Positions 48,588 to 58,853 of a stretch of 64,000 nt of DNA are shown here, piece by piece. The stretch comes from Emydura subglobosa (Eukaryota > Chordata > Testudines > Chelidae), in NCBI GenBank assembly GCA_007922225.1, contig ML679989.1, positions 17,939,570-18,003,569 of the forward strand, in the 5' to 3' direction. A program made the translations under genes and the position numbers. Each line of letters starts with the position of its first letter. Positions within the stretch are counted from its first letter, which is position 1. Below the pieces are notes generated by a model. The model did not search any database. It was not told where the DNA came from and worked only from the letters and a program-made list of their open reading frames with translations.

Positions 48588-49569
48588 GCCTGCTCGTTCC
48601 ACCTCAACGCGGTGAGTGAGCAACGAGGGGGTTACTTTACAATTCTTTTATCCATAGCAGTATGTAATTGTATACATTTACAGCAACTTCCCATAGACCC
48701 TTATTTGGTTACATTGACACCTATAAAATGAATATTAACAACTACATAATGAATACAATTATACCCACCCGTTTGTTATTTACAGGATTACCGCACAGAG
48801 GGCAAGCACATCACCTTAAACTTACTAACATTCTTTAAAGCATACACTATGCAAGGGAGGGAAAGAAGATAATGCCCTCTTCCCACCAAACGCCTTGAGC
48901 AGGAGGGGGAATAGTTATTTTGTTAGCCTCATCCCCTCCACAGATGGCCAGGAAGGGAGGAAAAGAAGAGAGATAACAGACTCTAACTAGAATTCACACC
49001 AATTAGCAGAAACAAGATTTGCCCATGCCATGACCCCGTTCCCTGTAACTTAGGCCTGACCATTTGTCCAGCTTTTAACTCTTTACTCTCCTACAAATGG
49101 TAAATTAAAATATTTTAGAGCGGTTACAATTACACCTTAACATACTTACCGTGGTTATTCTGGAAAAGAATGACAGCGAAAACACTCACCCAGATAGCAG
49201 GTTAAGGGGGGTGAGGTAGAGTCCCAATGGAGCAGGGAGCGGAGGTTGTTAAGGAAATCAAACATTCTATGAAATATTTTGAAAAACTAGATGCTATTTG
49301 TAAAGCACTAAAAAAAGGGATATACTGATTCCTGAAGAGACAGGACTAGAATAGCCCCACCAGTACCAACTCTAGAACCCGTGCAGGGGAGAGAGCTGGC
49401 AAGGTGCAGAGCCAGTGGTTCAGGGGAAGAGTTAGCATTAGAGAAGCAAAGTTGCTCCATTGTAAAAGTCCTTTCTCATAACGCTTCATCTTCCGCTGTC
49501 CAATCTTTTTGCCCCCAACCAGATGGTTCGGTCTCAAAACCATAGTCAGTCTCTCATCTTTCTACCCTT

Positions 49570-49786
49570 CTAATTCCAGTTTAAGTCCATGTCATTCTGG
49601 TTCTGTCTGAAGAAGTTTTTGGGGATGGACATTATTTCTGAACGTGACAACTGTGGCTTGAAACGAGGAACTTCCTGTCTTACTTTGGGTTTACTATAGC
49701 ATCCATCGCCATGGTATACGTAAGCATCTTCTCTCGATATTTCTCTTTGCTTTGTGTGCATGCCCACCCATTGCCCCAGAAAGTCA
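49570..49786 (-). CDS. Candidate terminal coding exon of an unrecognised minus-strand gene
   Basis: Read on the minus strand, a pyrimidine-rich acceptor (TTTCTTACCATCCGTGCAG) ends at 49787. An open frame in phase 2 then runs 71 codons from DFLGQWVGMHTKQ to NQNDMDLNWN and a TAG. The product is basic and aromatic, with segments such as KPKVRQEVPRFKPQ and IPKNFF; I do not recognise the family. An AATAAA at 48582-48587 would give a 3' UTR of about 1 kb. The upstream exons were not found; they should lie between 49.8 kb and the DPP7 promoter, or overlap it. Small axonemal proteins can look like this, but that is a guess. It may also be a chance open frame. Confidence 0.3.
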
Positions 49787-50343
49787 CTGCACGGATGGTA
49801 AGAAACAGAAAGTCTGGACAATTCTGTGACTGCCTTCTTCTGAGCGGTGCTGAGCGCTTCTCAGGTTCGGGCTCTAATCGATGGTCCAATGCTGCATGTG
49901 AATGGCTGGCGCAGCGCACGTTTCATTCACACGCTGTACGTGCCGGGTGCAGATTTCAATGGACACCATCGCCGCATCTCCTTCCCTGGAGGCTGCCTCA
50001 TACACGGGCCGGGGCAGAGCTCCCTCCCCCGCAGAGCTGTACCACATCCCAGCCCCATCATCCCACCCACATCCCGTCTATTCCTATGCCCCCCAAGGCC
50101 CGCACTGTGCACCAGGCCATATCACCCCCCTCCCTGAAACTGCATCACTCCCTGGCCTTGCTGCCCCTGCAGAGGGACCCGTAGCCCCAGCTCCCTGGGG
50201 GCTGCCCCATGCTGGGGCCTGTCTCCCCCCTCGGCCAGGCCCAGCTCCCCCTCGGCAGTCATCAGGCCCCTTGGGAAGGGGGCGGGGCCTGGATCTGACC
50301 TTCCCCCTCGAGGGCGGGGCTAAGAGGGAGGGCCTCGTTAAAC

Positions 50344-50355
50344 AAGATGGCGGCG
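50344..50355 (+). promoter_or_regulatory. YY1-type site AAGATGGCGGCG
   Basis: AAGATGGCGGC is a classic YY1 core, commonly found at or just downstream of the start site of TATA-less promoters. It sits about 180 bases before the DPP7 ATG, which would place the transcription start near 50330-50345. Confidence 0.6.
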
Positions 50356-50379
50356 CCTCGGTAGAAATGGCACCCTCCC

Positions 50380-50387
50380 TCACGTGA
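50380..50387. promoter_or_regulatory. CLEAR-like E-box TCACGTGA
   Basis: This is a palindromic CACGTG E-box with flanking T and A, matching 8 of 10 positions of the CLEAR motif GTCACGTGAC bound by TFEB/TFE3 at lysosomal genes. Its position 140 bases before the DPP7 start codon fits control of a lysosomal peptidase. Binding is inferred. Confidence 0.5.
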
Positions 50388-50526
50388 TCTCCCAGCTCCA
50401 TTTCCCCCCCCCCCCCCAGTCAGGTGACCACCCAGCCTTCTCAGGCTCATGTGACCATAGCCGCCTGACTCCAAGAGAGCCGGCTGTGAATGCCCGCAGC
50501 TCTAGCGGGTTCGAGCCCGAGTTACC

Positions 50527-50620
50527 ATGGGAACCCGGCCCGGGGCTTGCTCGCGGCCGCTCCTTCTCGTGCTGCTGCTGCTGGTGCAGGACCTGCGAGG
50601 GGAGCCGCGGCCCGCGCGGG
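50527..50620 (+). CDS. DPP7: DPP7 coding exon 1 (signal peptide)
   Basis: The start ATG is in GAGTTACCATGG, with purine-poor -3 but G at +4. The exon encodes [11 protein letters not shown] followed by a leucine-rich hydrophobic stretch and a likely cleavage region near [10 protein letters not shown]. It ends in phase 1 at GGG|GTAGGT. The intron that follows is only 411 bases. Confidence 0.88.
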
Positions 50621-53600
50621 GTAGGTGCCCCACGCCCGCCACTCCCGCTAGCCACGGCCCTGAGCTGGGGCTGCTGCCCCCTGGCATGGCCCGGCCCGGC
50701 CCGCCGCCTGCGGGGAGAGCCCGGCCCGGCCCCACGGGGCGCTCGTGGTGCGGGGTTAAGTCGCTCCCCGCCCGTTGCCCTGAGCGCGCTTCCCTCCGCC
50801 TGGGCAGTGGAGTCACTCCGGAGTGGAGCCGGCCCTGAGCTCCGGGCGCTTAGCGGGACGCGGCGGTGCTTGGGCCGATCTCTCCCCTCCGGTGAACACC
50901 TCCCGAAAGTCATGGACACGTTTTACTTCCACTGAGCTTTGTAGGCGGCTGGTTCCCCCAGCGAGCCGGTGTAACCCGCCCGTGCACCCCACCGCTGCCA
51001 GCACCGAGTAACCCAGCTCCTCGCTCTTTAGTTTACACAGCGCCGCAGCCGGACTACCAGGAGAAGTATTTCCAGCAGGTCTTGGATCACTTCAACTTCG
51101 ACTCATACGGCAACCAGACCTTCCCGCAGCGCTACCTCACGACAGGTGCGTCTTTTCCGACCGGGGGCTCAGACAGAGCCGCGTGTCCTCGCCCCAACAT
51201 GTTCACTGTTAACAGACTCCAAAAGAGTTTGCAGAGGCAGGTGTGCGGGGGCCCATCTGGCGGTGATTTTTTGGAAATAGGGTGGCACTTTCACAGAAGC
51301 GTCGTCCTGTCGCTTTCCCAGAATGATGCACCCAGTATGCTCCCAAATTTCCCTCTGGCAGAAGCAGCACAGCGGCTGGTATTCCACGGTAGCTGTGCAG
51401 TACCACACCATAGTAGACCATTTTGTGGAATTACATTAAAGATGGAAGAGACCCACTAGTTCATTCCCTGAGTCTCGGTTTCAAACATCTCAAGTGATCC
51501 GGGGCTTGTATTATTACTTCTCTTGGAAGATTATTCCACAGTCTAATAAATCACTACTACTTTTTTTTTTAAACTTGCTTTCAGCCCATTACCCTCCTGG
51601 ACCACTATAAATCACACTCCCCCCCCTCCCCCCCTCGATGTTTACATCCATCAACTACTTGTAGACAATTAGGTTTATAATAGTTAATTTAATCAAGCAA
51701 TACAGATTTAGCTCTTCTAATATTTCCACACAGATCTGTTCTAGCTCCTTAATCATGTCTGTTGCTCCTCTCTGTATTCCTCCAATTTGCCATTTGTTCT
51801 AGTAATGAGGTGTTCAGAACTGAATGCAGAATCCTAGATGTGGCCACACCAGAGCCACGGAGAGAGCAAAAGTCACCAGCTGTGTGAGGTGTAAACCAGC
51901 CTTTGTTGCTTTGCTGCTCTATTATTTTTTTTTATAACTTCTACGGCACCTCTTGCAGATGCAGCTTAATGCTTTGAATGCAGCAGAGAAAACAAAATCG
52001 CTTATCAAATGTTAAAGTCTGGATTGCTGAGGGGTTTAAGTTCCAAAGGTGTGGGGGAAGAGGGGGAGGAAGAAGTATTCTTTGACTGAGAAAGTTCTAT
52101 TGCCAGACATGAAGGGCTAAACTGTGTTCTGTTCCCCCTCTGTAAATCCGTAGTAACACCACTGGAATTCTGCTGTATTTTACACTTGGTGTAACTGAGG
52201 GTCTTGTATATTCAGACTTTGCTTCCTCACAGTCCATCTTAACCTCTGAGATCAGGTAAAAGATGGAGATGATGCATCAAGACACTGTGTTCCAAGCTGT
52301 CAAGAGCTTTAAAGTTTCAAACGTTTTGAATTGCACTGGGCAGTGAAAAAAAACAAAAGACAAGTTTGCTGGCTAAGTCATCAACAGTATTTGTTGTGAC
52401 TCAGCTAGAAGTGAGCCGTCTTTGGTGCAACAAATAAGTCCTCAGAGAAAGAAGATGCTTTTCAAATACTGAATGATTAAATACATTGAAAGATTAATAG
52501 TTGTAGCAAACACGGCTTTGAATTTTAATTCAAAACAAGATTTGTAGGGGGAAAAAGATCTCTTTTTAGGAGAAGGAATGAAGGCCTGGTAGAAGGAATT
52601 TGAAAGTGTGTGAAGGAGATCCAGGTTTTTTGTTTTGTTTTGTTTTATGGGGGAGGGAGCCTAAGATCAAACCATCAACAGCTCCCATTTATATTCTTAC
52701 TGTCTCAGGAGAGATCATAGGTTCTGTTTCCTCCTTCTCCCTCATGAAATGTCTGCTGCAACAGTTTTGTATCCTACACCGCCTTGTGCTCATCTAGTAG
52801 TTTGTTGCATGGTTGATTAATTCAATGATTTAAACAAACACTTTTTTAAATTAATTGTTACATTTATTTGATCCTAGTGTTTTGTCCGGACAAACACTGT
52901 ATTTGTAAAATAAAAGGAACATCAGCATCATAGTTCTCATTCCCCCTGCCCCCTTTCCTTTTGTGCATTGTGGGCCTTGTGTGATATTAAAGATGTGAAA
53001 GAAAAACTAAGGACAGCTGGCTGCCAGAACTTATTTCACAAGCAGGTCAGCTGACTCTCATGAGATTAGCTGGGAGTTGGCCAGAGTTTCAGTATAAAAA
53101 TAAACATTTAAAAACACTCCACACTTTGATTTGATCTCATAACCAACTTTTCTGGTTTTTCTGAGGACGCTAGTCACTTTGGTGTTCTTTCCAATATGGC
53201 ATATTTGATCATAGTTCCACTTAGTTGTAATTTACCTCTTCTGTATTTCTCTGCTGATTACCCAAGTATATATTGCCTGGAAACAGAAGCTGCCCCTTTG
53301 CAGATGAACCAGTGCCCCTTACCTGACTAAGTGATTTCACAACTGGTTTATTAATGCAAATATCATCACTGTTATAAATAGTATAAACTGACATTGATGA
53401 ATGATCTGGAAAAAGGGGCAAACAGTGAGATGGCAAAATTTGCAGATACAAAATTATTCAAGATTGTAACTCTTCAAAGCCTGCTTTGGACTTAACTAAG
53501 GGATCTCAGAAAATTAGGTGACTGGGCAACAAAATGACAGATGAAATTCAGTGTTGATAAATGCAAAGTAATGCAAATTGGAAAACTATACATGGAGTCA

Positions 53601-56600
53601 TTGTGGATAGTTCTCTGAAAACAAATCTGCTCAGTGTGCATCAGTAGTTAAAAAAAACAAACAAACCACACATACACAAAAAACCTCAGGAACCATTAGG
53701 AAAGGGATAGATAAGACAGTAAATATGCCACTATATAAATACATGGTATGCCCACACCTTGAATAGTTTGTGCAGTTCTGGTCTCTCCATCTCAAGATAG
53801 ACATTTTACAAAGAAGGGCAACAAAAATGATTAAGGATATGGAACAGCTTCTGTATGAGGCGAGATTAAAAAGACTGGGGCTTTTTATCTTGGAAAAGAG
53901 ATGACTAAGGGGACATATTATAGAGGTCTATAAATCATGAATGGTGTGGAGAAAGTAAAAGAAGTGTTTTTTATTCCTTCATATAACACAAGAACCAGGG
54001 TTCACACAATGAAATGAATAGGTTTAAAGAAACAAAAGGAAGAATTTCTTCACACAACGCACAGTCGACCTGTAGAATTCATTGCCAGGGGAGGTTCTGA
54101 AGACCAAAAGTATAACAGTTAAAAAAAAATTAGATGAGTTCATGGAGAATAGGTCCATCAATAGCTATTAGCCAAGATGGTCAGGGACGCAACCCTGTGC
54201 TCCGGGTGACTCTAGCCTCTGACTGCCAGAAGTTGGCAGTGGATGACGGGATTGATCACTTGATGATTTGCCTCTTCTGTTCATTCTCTCTGAAGCACCT
54301 GGCATTGGCCACTGTCAGAAGTCAGGATACTGGGCTAGATGGAACACTGGTTTGACCCAGTCTGGCCGTTCTTATGTTCTTCTTATCTGCTTATTGCATT
54401 GACAACTTTACACTAAGGGTTTGTCAAGACTAAATTTTCAGTTATGTTTCTGTTAGCCAGTAGGAATGTAAAGTCTGCTTTTAGATGCTTGGCAAATGTT
54501 TGTTCCAGGATTCACGTCTGTGAAGTGTCTACATTAGAATTTGCATTCCTGTAGGTTAATGTGCTAACTGACAATCAGTTAATATGTTAGGACAACTGAA
54601 AATACAATCTAGACAAATCCTAATGGCTAGACAGAAAGCAAGAGGGGAAACCAGCAAACAGCCCACTTCCATTTTCAAATCTCCAAACTCTTACTGAAAT
54701 CAGCTGACAGTGAGGGCACTTAGCAATCCACAGGCACCTGATGGGATCTTGTCTTCCTGCCCTACACTTGCATTCTGTGTATACACGTGATCTGCAGTTT
54801 TCAGAATGCAGGGCTAAATTGCATATCCCAGTAAGAATGAGAGATTAGACACAACACACAGACATCAACCAGATTTTTCCTAGTATATTACCATTCATCC
54901 ACTCCAGGGGAGAAGTGATTCTCATATAAATATTTTGGATTCTTTTGGGCTAAAATACACTCTGTAAATGTGACTTTATTGCTATAATGGGGACAGCTGT
55001 TTCTGCAGTTTTCTGAGATTTGGGATTTCTAGGCATAGAAGAGAAATTAGACCATATACCTCCCTCAGTAGAACACCCGTTTATCAGTTAGATGCTCCAA
55101 ACTGGGATGGCACATGGCCAGAAATCTGGAATGTCTGCATTCCTCAGTATGTCCTATCAGGAATTAGTCTCCTTTCAATGAACAATTCAGCCCTATCATA
55201 CAGTCCTTACTCGAACAAAACTCCCCGTTACCTGACCTGGGGACAGAGCCCTCTAATGCTTCAACAGGCACTTTTTGTTTTCTCTAATGTGCTTCTTACG
55301 ATTGTCTCTCGTACAGCTAAATTCTGGAATAAGGGAGTTGGGCCCATCTTCTTTTATACTGGGAATGAAGGAGACATCTGGGAATTTGCTCAGAATTCCG
55401 GCTTCATCCTTGAGCTGGCAGAACAGCAGAATGCGCTAGTGATTTTTGCTGAGCATGTGAGTGTTTCATTAACTTTTTTTGCACATTGTAATTTTTCTCT
55501 CCACCAGGTGTTGCCAGCAGCAACCTCCTACAGTCCCAGGATAATTAAATGCAAATCCCTTACTCTGAAATTGCTGTGCACCTGCCATGGACAGTCTAGA
55601 CATAGTAGTGACTCTCCCCTACTAAACCATGTACTCTAAATTATTTATTATGCCCATCAGCAATGCAGTATAAATGATAGTTCATTCAGCAAAACCTAGG
55701 CTATATTAGGCTTTAGAACATGCTTTTGTAATTGATTTTCTCTGGCTATGAACATTCAATAAATTCACAGCTGGAGAATGGCATGTGGGGGGGGGGGGGA
55801 GAAGGCAGAGGTGGTCTGCATTATTGTGCATAACTTGATAACTTTTGGGCCAAGTTCTACCCTGATTTACCACCCAGGCAAGCCCTCTGTAGTCTGGGGA
55901 GCTGTGTGGAGTTGAAGGTCTATGAATGAGGTGAGGGTTCAATCTTCATTACCCATTCAACCCTTGTTTTTTTGAGTTGTTGGCCCCTCTGCCAAGATGG
56001 CCAACAAGAAGCCAGTTAATGGCCACTGTTTCAGCTTGCCATGTGACTACCTGTCAGCTACAAAAAGGATGACCACCAGGGCATTTGATGTAGGCCCCCA
56101 AATAGCTGTCGGATGGCAATGACTTTCAGCTCCTGCTGACCCAGGCGGGTTTGAACGTGGTGACCTCGGAGGAGAGGAGGTATGATGTGGTGGTTCCAAC
56201 ATCTCTTTGTGCCTCTTGTTTTCTTTCAGAGGTATTATGGAAAATCTCTTCCATTTGGGACACTGTCAATGCAGCGAGGAAATATTGGCTTGCTCACTGT
56301 GGAACAAGCCCTTGCCGACTATGCGGTGCTCATTACAGAGCTTAAAAAGCAGTATGGTGCCAAGGACTGCCCAGTCATTGCCTTTGGAGGCAGGTAAATG
56401 CTCTCATGTCTCTTCAGTTATCTTCCGTCTCTACATTGTTCCTAACTGGTGTGGTGCTGTTCTTATAGGCTTCCCCTTCCAGTCAAAATGCTGCCCGCTG
56501 TCCCAGGATTCCTTGCTCTCTCTCTGCAGTTTTCTTTGTACTGAAGTATGATGGGTAGTTGCTTGTGGCAGGGTAACACCCTGGAATGCTAGTTGCTTCT

Positions 56601-58853
56601 GTTTGTTTCCTGATACTCATTCCTAATATTTGCTCTCTATTTAAAATACGTACTGTCTGGGTGAGGGCCACAAAGTCTCAACGCAGCAGCCTGTCCCATG
56701 CCAGGACACAAGGTCTAAAATAGGAGACCATGCTGAGCAGGCAGTTCAGCTCTCTTTCCGACAAGGCTGCTTAAAATAAAGAGATCAAAGGTTCCTGTGG
56801 AAACGGAGAGGAAAACTCTCAGATAGGTTCGTTTTGGGATACGGGGGGTCGGCGAGACAGTGATGATTCTGGGGGTTTGCTTAATCAATAAACCCTTTAT
56901 TTTACAATAAACAATCCTATCCTTATAATAACACAGTTCTATTTCTATAATAAACAGTTTCACAGCAAGCAATTGCACAGCAAACAGTGATAGCAAAGGG
57001 CAGGAGAACTCCATGCGCGAAAGGACAAAATGCGCCACCCAAGACTTTAGTGTTTTGTGATCTCTCCTGGATCAACGCGTGGCTGCCAGCATGTGACACT
57101 AGGGTGCCCGGTTTTGGAGTTCCCCAAAGAAGTTACAAGACAAACACAACAGAAAACAGTTAATCCATACTCACAAACATTATATACAGGTATACCATGC
57201 TGGCCAGATTCAGTTGCCGTTTGCTTTAGATACTGCATACGGGAGAGAGCCACTGTGAGTGATCAGTTCACAGCGAAGCGGGCTGGGGAAGATGCGTCAG
57301 CCCGCCGAGCCGACACGACCAAGAGATACGCGGGGTGCCAGGTAGATTCAGTTCCTCTCTGCCCTCTGCTACCTGGGTTTGAACTTTTATAGTTTCCCAC
57401 GGTCAGCAGAGGCTAAGCCCCATTGGTTGCTATCTGCTGCATGACCTTCTAAGGTCATGGCTTGGAGTTTAGCCAACCAGGTGATTACAATTATCCTGGG
57501 CAGTTGCTGACCATGCACCAGCAGGTGGGGTCACTTCATTTCCTTATAAGGAGACAGGTACATGCGGCTCGTGCTGCTGAGTCAACCCTCCCTAGGCTGC
57601 CTCTTTATCCACGTGGGGGGGGGCAGTGCATGTGGTGCTGCAGACGCCACTATGCAATTCAGTCTCCACAGTTCCTTTCAATCAGACAATATTGATGCCT
57701 ACCTTAATGGAATAGGTCATTCATCTCCAGTATTTAGGGCTGCAGGGCCAAAAGGCCTGGCTTTTAGTCGGTTTAAATAGGCACCATTAACTGAAAATCT
57801 CTAAGCAGTGTCAGTGAGTGAGTGAGTTCCAGGTCCTGTGACAATGAGGAGTGCTGTACCAAGCCCCACACCCCACCCCCAAGAACTTCAGGAGACAGGG
57901 AGGCTTAATGTAAAACTGTAAGAGAACATCTTATAGTGGAAAGGCAGGAAATGGGTAATGAGAGAGAGAACTTTTGACCTGTGAGTTTCCAGTTCACATT
58001 CAGTCCAGGCTGCTGGTGGCTGAAAAGATTTTACTAATGTATAGCACTTCGGTAGCATGTCTGAAAGGAATCAGTGGTGTCAGTTGTGTTTGCAGTAGGG
58101 AAACCATCCCAGTGATTGGTAGGCTCAGTAGAGAGGCCAAGGACTGATGGCATTATGGAGACTGAATTCCTCACTTGGCCTTGGAGGGGATCTTGATGAG
58201 GCACTTTGGCTGGGCCATGCGGGGGAATCTTGTGCTGCTGCTCTTCTGTGGGTAAAGAGAGGACTTCAGCCTCCAGGCTCTGCACGGAACTGCCTGAGGA
58301 TTTGGGGAAAGGTCAGCAAGCACACATTATGGGTACACCCCAAACATAATGGACTCATTTTAGTTCGCGTGTGTGTGTGCATGCGTAGAGAGAGACAGAT
58401 CGATCTTTAGATGCCCTACACCCAAGCTGCCTCCTCCAGAGTGGAGACCAACTGCTTGCTCCTCTCAACCCTGGCGATTGGTTTATATTGTCTTAATGCT
58501 CTTTGGAAAGGAAAGGACTAGAGAGCTGCTTTTTTTTTTTTTTTTTAATTTGAATGTGAGATTTGAGATTCCTATTTATATTTCCAGTCCCGCTGGGTTG
58601 GGCATGGCCACAACTGCTGGCTCCATGGGGCCCAAATTCCCAAACGAGTTTGCTTTAAATCACCCCTGTTGAACGAAGTAACGCTCTTCTCTCTCTCTTC
58701 CCCCCCCCCCCCCCCAGTTACGGAGGAATGTTGAGTGCCTACATGAGAATGAAATACCCTAACATTGTGGCAGGGGCACTAGCTGCCAGTGCTCCTCTCT
58801 TGTCTACGGCTGGGATTGGAGACCCCAACCAGTTTTTTCAAGCTGTCACTGCA
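50527..58853 (+). CDS. DPP7: Dipeptidyl peptidase 2 (DPP7), residues 1-216, five 5' exons
   Basis: DPP7 is a serine peptidase of family S28 that removes N-terminal X-Pro and X-Ala dipeptides in lysosomes and secretory vesicles. Five exons with GT/AG borders join in one frame. Residues 1 to about 27 are a signal peptide (leucine run after SRP). A glycosylation sequon NQT is at 59-61. The conserved blocks are [25 protein letters not shown] (78-91), FAEHRYYGKS (113-122) and [12 protein letters not shown]. The nucleophile motif GGSYGG has catalytic Ser171, split between exons 4 and 5. Human DPP7 is about 490 residues, so about 44 percent is here; the Asp and His of the triad lie beyond 64 kb. FAEHRYYGKS and the S28 motif are shared with PRCP, but the overall match, especially [10 protein letters not shown] and ALAASAP, favours DPP7. 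Confidence 0.95.
51032..51145 (+). CDS. DPP7: DPP7 coding exon 2
   Basis: The acceptor CTCTTTAG precedes 51032 and the donor CAG|GTGCGT follows 51145. The exon is 114 bases, phase 1 to phase 1. It encodes the mature N-terminus [15 protein letters not shown], then LDHFNF and [12 protein letters not shown], a conserved S28 block with one N-glycosylation sequon. Confidence 0.93.
51455..51865 (+). mobile_element. CR1-type LINE 3' region, decayed
   Basis: GAAGATTATTCCACAGTCTA near 51525 and GTGTTCAGAACTGAATGCAG, ATCCTAGATGTGGCCACACC near 51810 match a CR1 segment (usually GAACTGGACACAGTACTCCAG...GTGGCCTCACC). It is diverged, with poly-T and poly-C runs between. Confidence 0.55.
53390..54385 (+). 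mobile_element. CR1 LINE, about 1 kb of the 3' end
   Basis: The start encodes a decayed NDLEKG...KFAD segment next to the reverse-transcriptase active site. Then come GGTGACTGGGCAACAAAATG, GTATGCCCACACCTTGAATA, GGGCAACAAAAATGATTAAGG, AATTTCTTCACACAACGCAC and the terminal AGGATACTGGGCTAGATGG with TCTGGCCGTTCTTATGTTC (as short pieces). It has many frame breaks. It lies sense within DPP7 intron 2. Confidence 0.9.
55317..55456 (+). CDS. DPP7: DPP7 coding exon 3
   Basis: The acceptor TCTCGTACAG precedes 55317 and the donor CAT|GTGAGT follows 55456. The exon is 140 bases, entered in phase 1 and left in phase 0. It encodes [19 protein letters not shown] and ends ALVIFAEH, the first half of the FAEHRYYGKS block. 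Confidence 0.95.
55787..55799. repeat. Poly-G run of 13 bases in DPP7 intron 3
   Basis: Homopolymer after GCATGT. The rest of intron 3 (55457-56229) shows no recognised element. Confidence 0.85.
56230..56393 (+). CDS. DPP7: DPP7 coding exon 4
   Basis: The acceptor TTTCTTTCAG precedes 56230 and the donor CAG|GTAAAT follows 56393. The exon is 164 bases, leaving with two bases (AG) of the catalytic serine codon. It encodes [23 protein letters not shown] and VIAFGG. Confidence 0.95.
56564..57670 (-). mobile_element. Solitary endogenous retroviral LTR in DPP7 intron 4
   Basis: On the minus strand it begins TGTGGAGACTG (57670) and ends CCTGCCACA (56564), giving TG...CA ends within a TGTGG/CCACA inverted repeat. 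GTTGCT (56558-56563) and GTTCCT (57671-57676) flank it, a 6-base duplication with one mismatch. A TATA box (CTATAAAAG) lies near 57390 and an AATAAA near 56900, both in minus orientation. No gag, pol or env remains, so it is a recombination-derived solo LTR of about 1.1 kb, antisense to DPP7. Confidence 0.7.
58530..58546. repeat. Poly-T run of 17
   Basis: Homopolymer in DPP7 intron 4, followed by AATTTG. Confidence 0.9.
58700..58715 (+). repeat. Poly-C run of 16 in the splice acceptor of DPP7 exon 5
   Basis: Sixteen C follow TCTCTCTCTT and run directly into AG|T. It forms most of the polypyrimidine tract. Confidence 0.9.
58718..58853 (+). CDS. DPP7: DPP7 coding exon 5 (nucleophile region)
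   Basis: The T at 58718 completes the Ser171 codon; [14 protein letters not shown] and ALAASAP follow. The exon ends in phase 0 at GCA|GTAAGT. The acceptor is unusual: its pyrimidine tract ends in 16 consecutive C before AG. The next exon was not found before the window ends. Confidence 0.94.

Larger units (their letters stand above)
39421..49569. other. Intergenic region between the divergent kinase and DPP7 genes
   Basis: I recognise no gene here. Listed repeats are a SINE tail (about 40060-40240), a palindromic repeat (about 40650-40745), TIR elements (42483-42669 and 43861-44144), a 26-base tandem duplication (44389-44440), an 18-base poly-G (47982-47999) and a retroposon fragment with target duplication (48120-48272). 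At 45780-45990 there is pyrimidine-rich sequence that may be old retroelement. Between 46.4 and 47.9 kb it is AT-rich with nothing identifiable. Position 48582-48587 is an AATAAA on the minus strand. Confidence 0.5.
50130..51150. promoter_or_regulatory. DPP7: CpG island over the DPP7 promoter, exon 1 and exon 2
   Basis: Dense CpG and high GC run from the upstream region through both first coding exons. Within it are GC boxes (GGGGGCGGGGCC near 50280 and GGGCGGGGC near 50315), the YY1-like and CLEAR-like sites listed separately, and a 14-base poly-C at 50404-50417. No TATA box is visible. Transcription probably starts between 50340 and 50520. Confidence 0.75.
51146..55316 (+). other. DPP7: DPP7 intron 2 (about 4.2 kb)
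   Basis: It contains an old LINE fragment at about 51455-51865 and a CR1 copy of about 1 kb at 53390-54385, listed separately. At about 54420-54615 are remnants starting TTGTCAAGAC that may be a decayed hAT-like element. The remaining sequence is AT-rich with no recognised exon. Confidence 0.6.

Noticed and set aside
50384..50935. Open frame of 183 codons overlapping DPP7 exon 1
   Set aside because: It is a different frame over the CpG island; the DPP7 frame from 50527 is supported by the signal peptide and exact exon joins.
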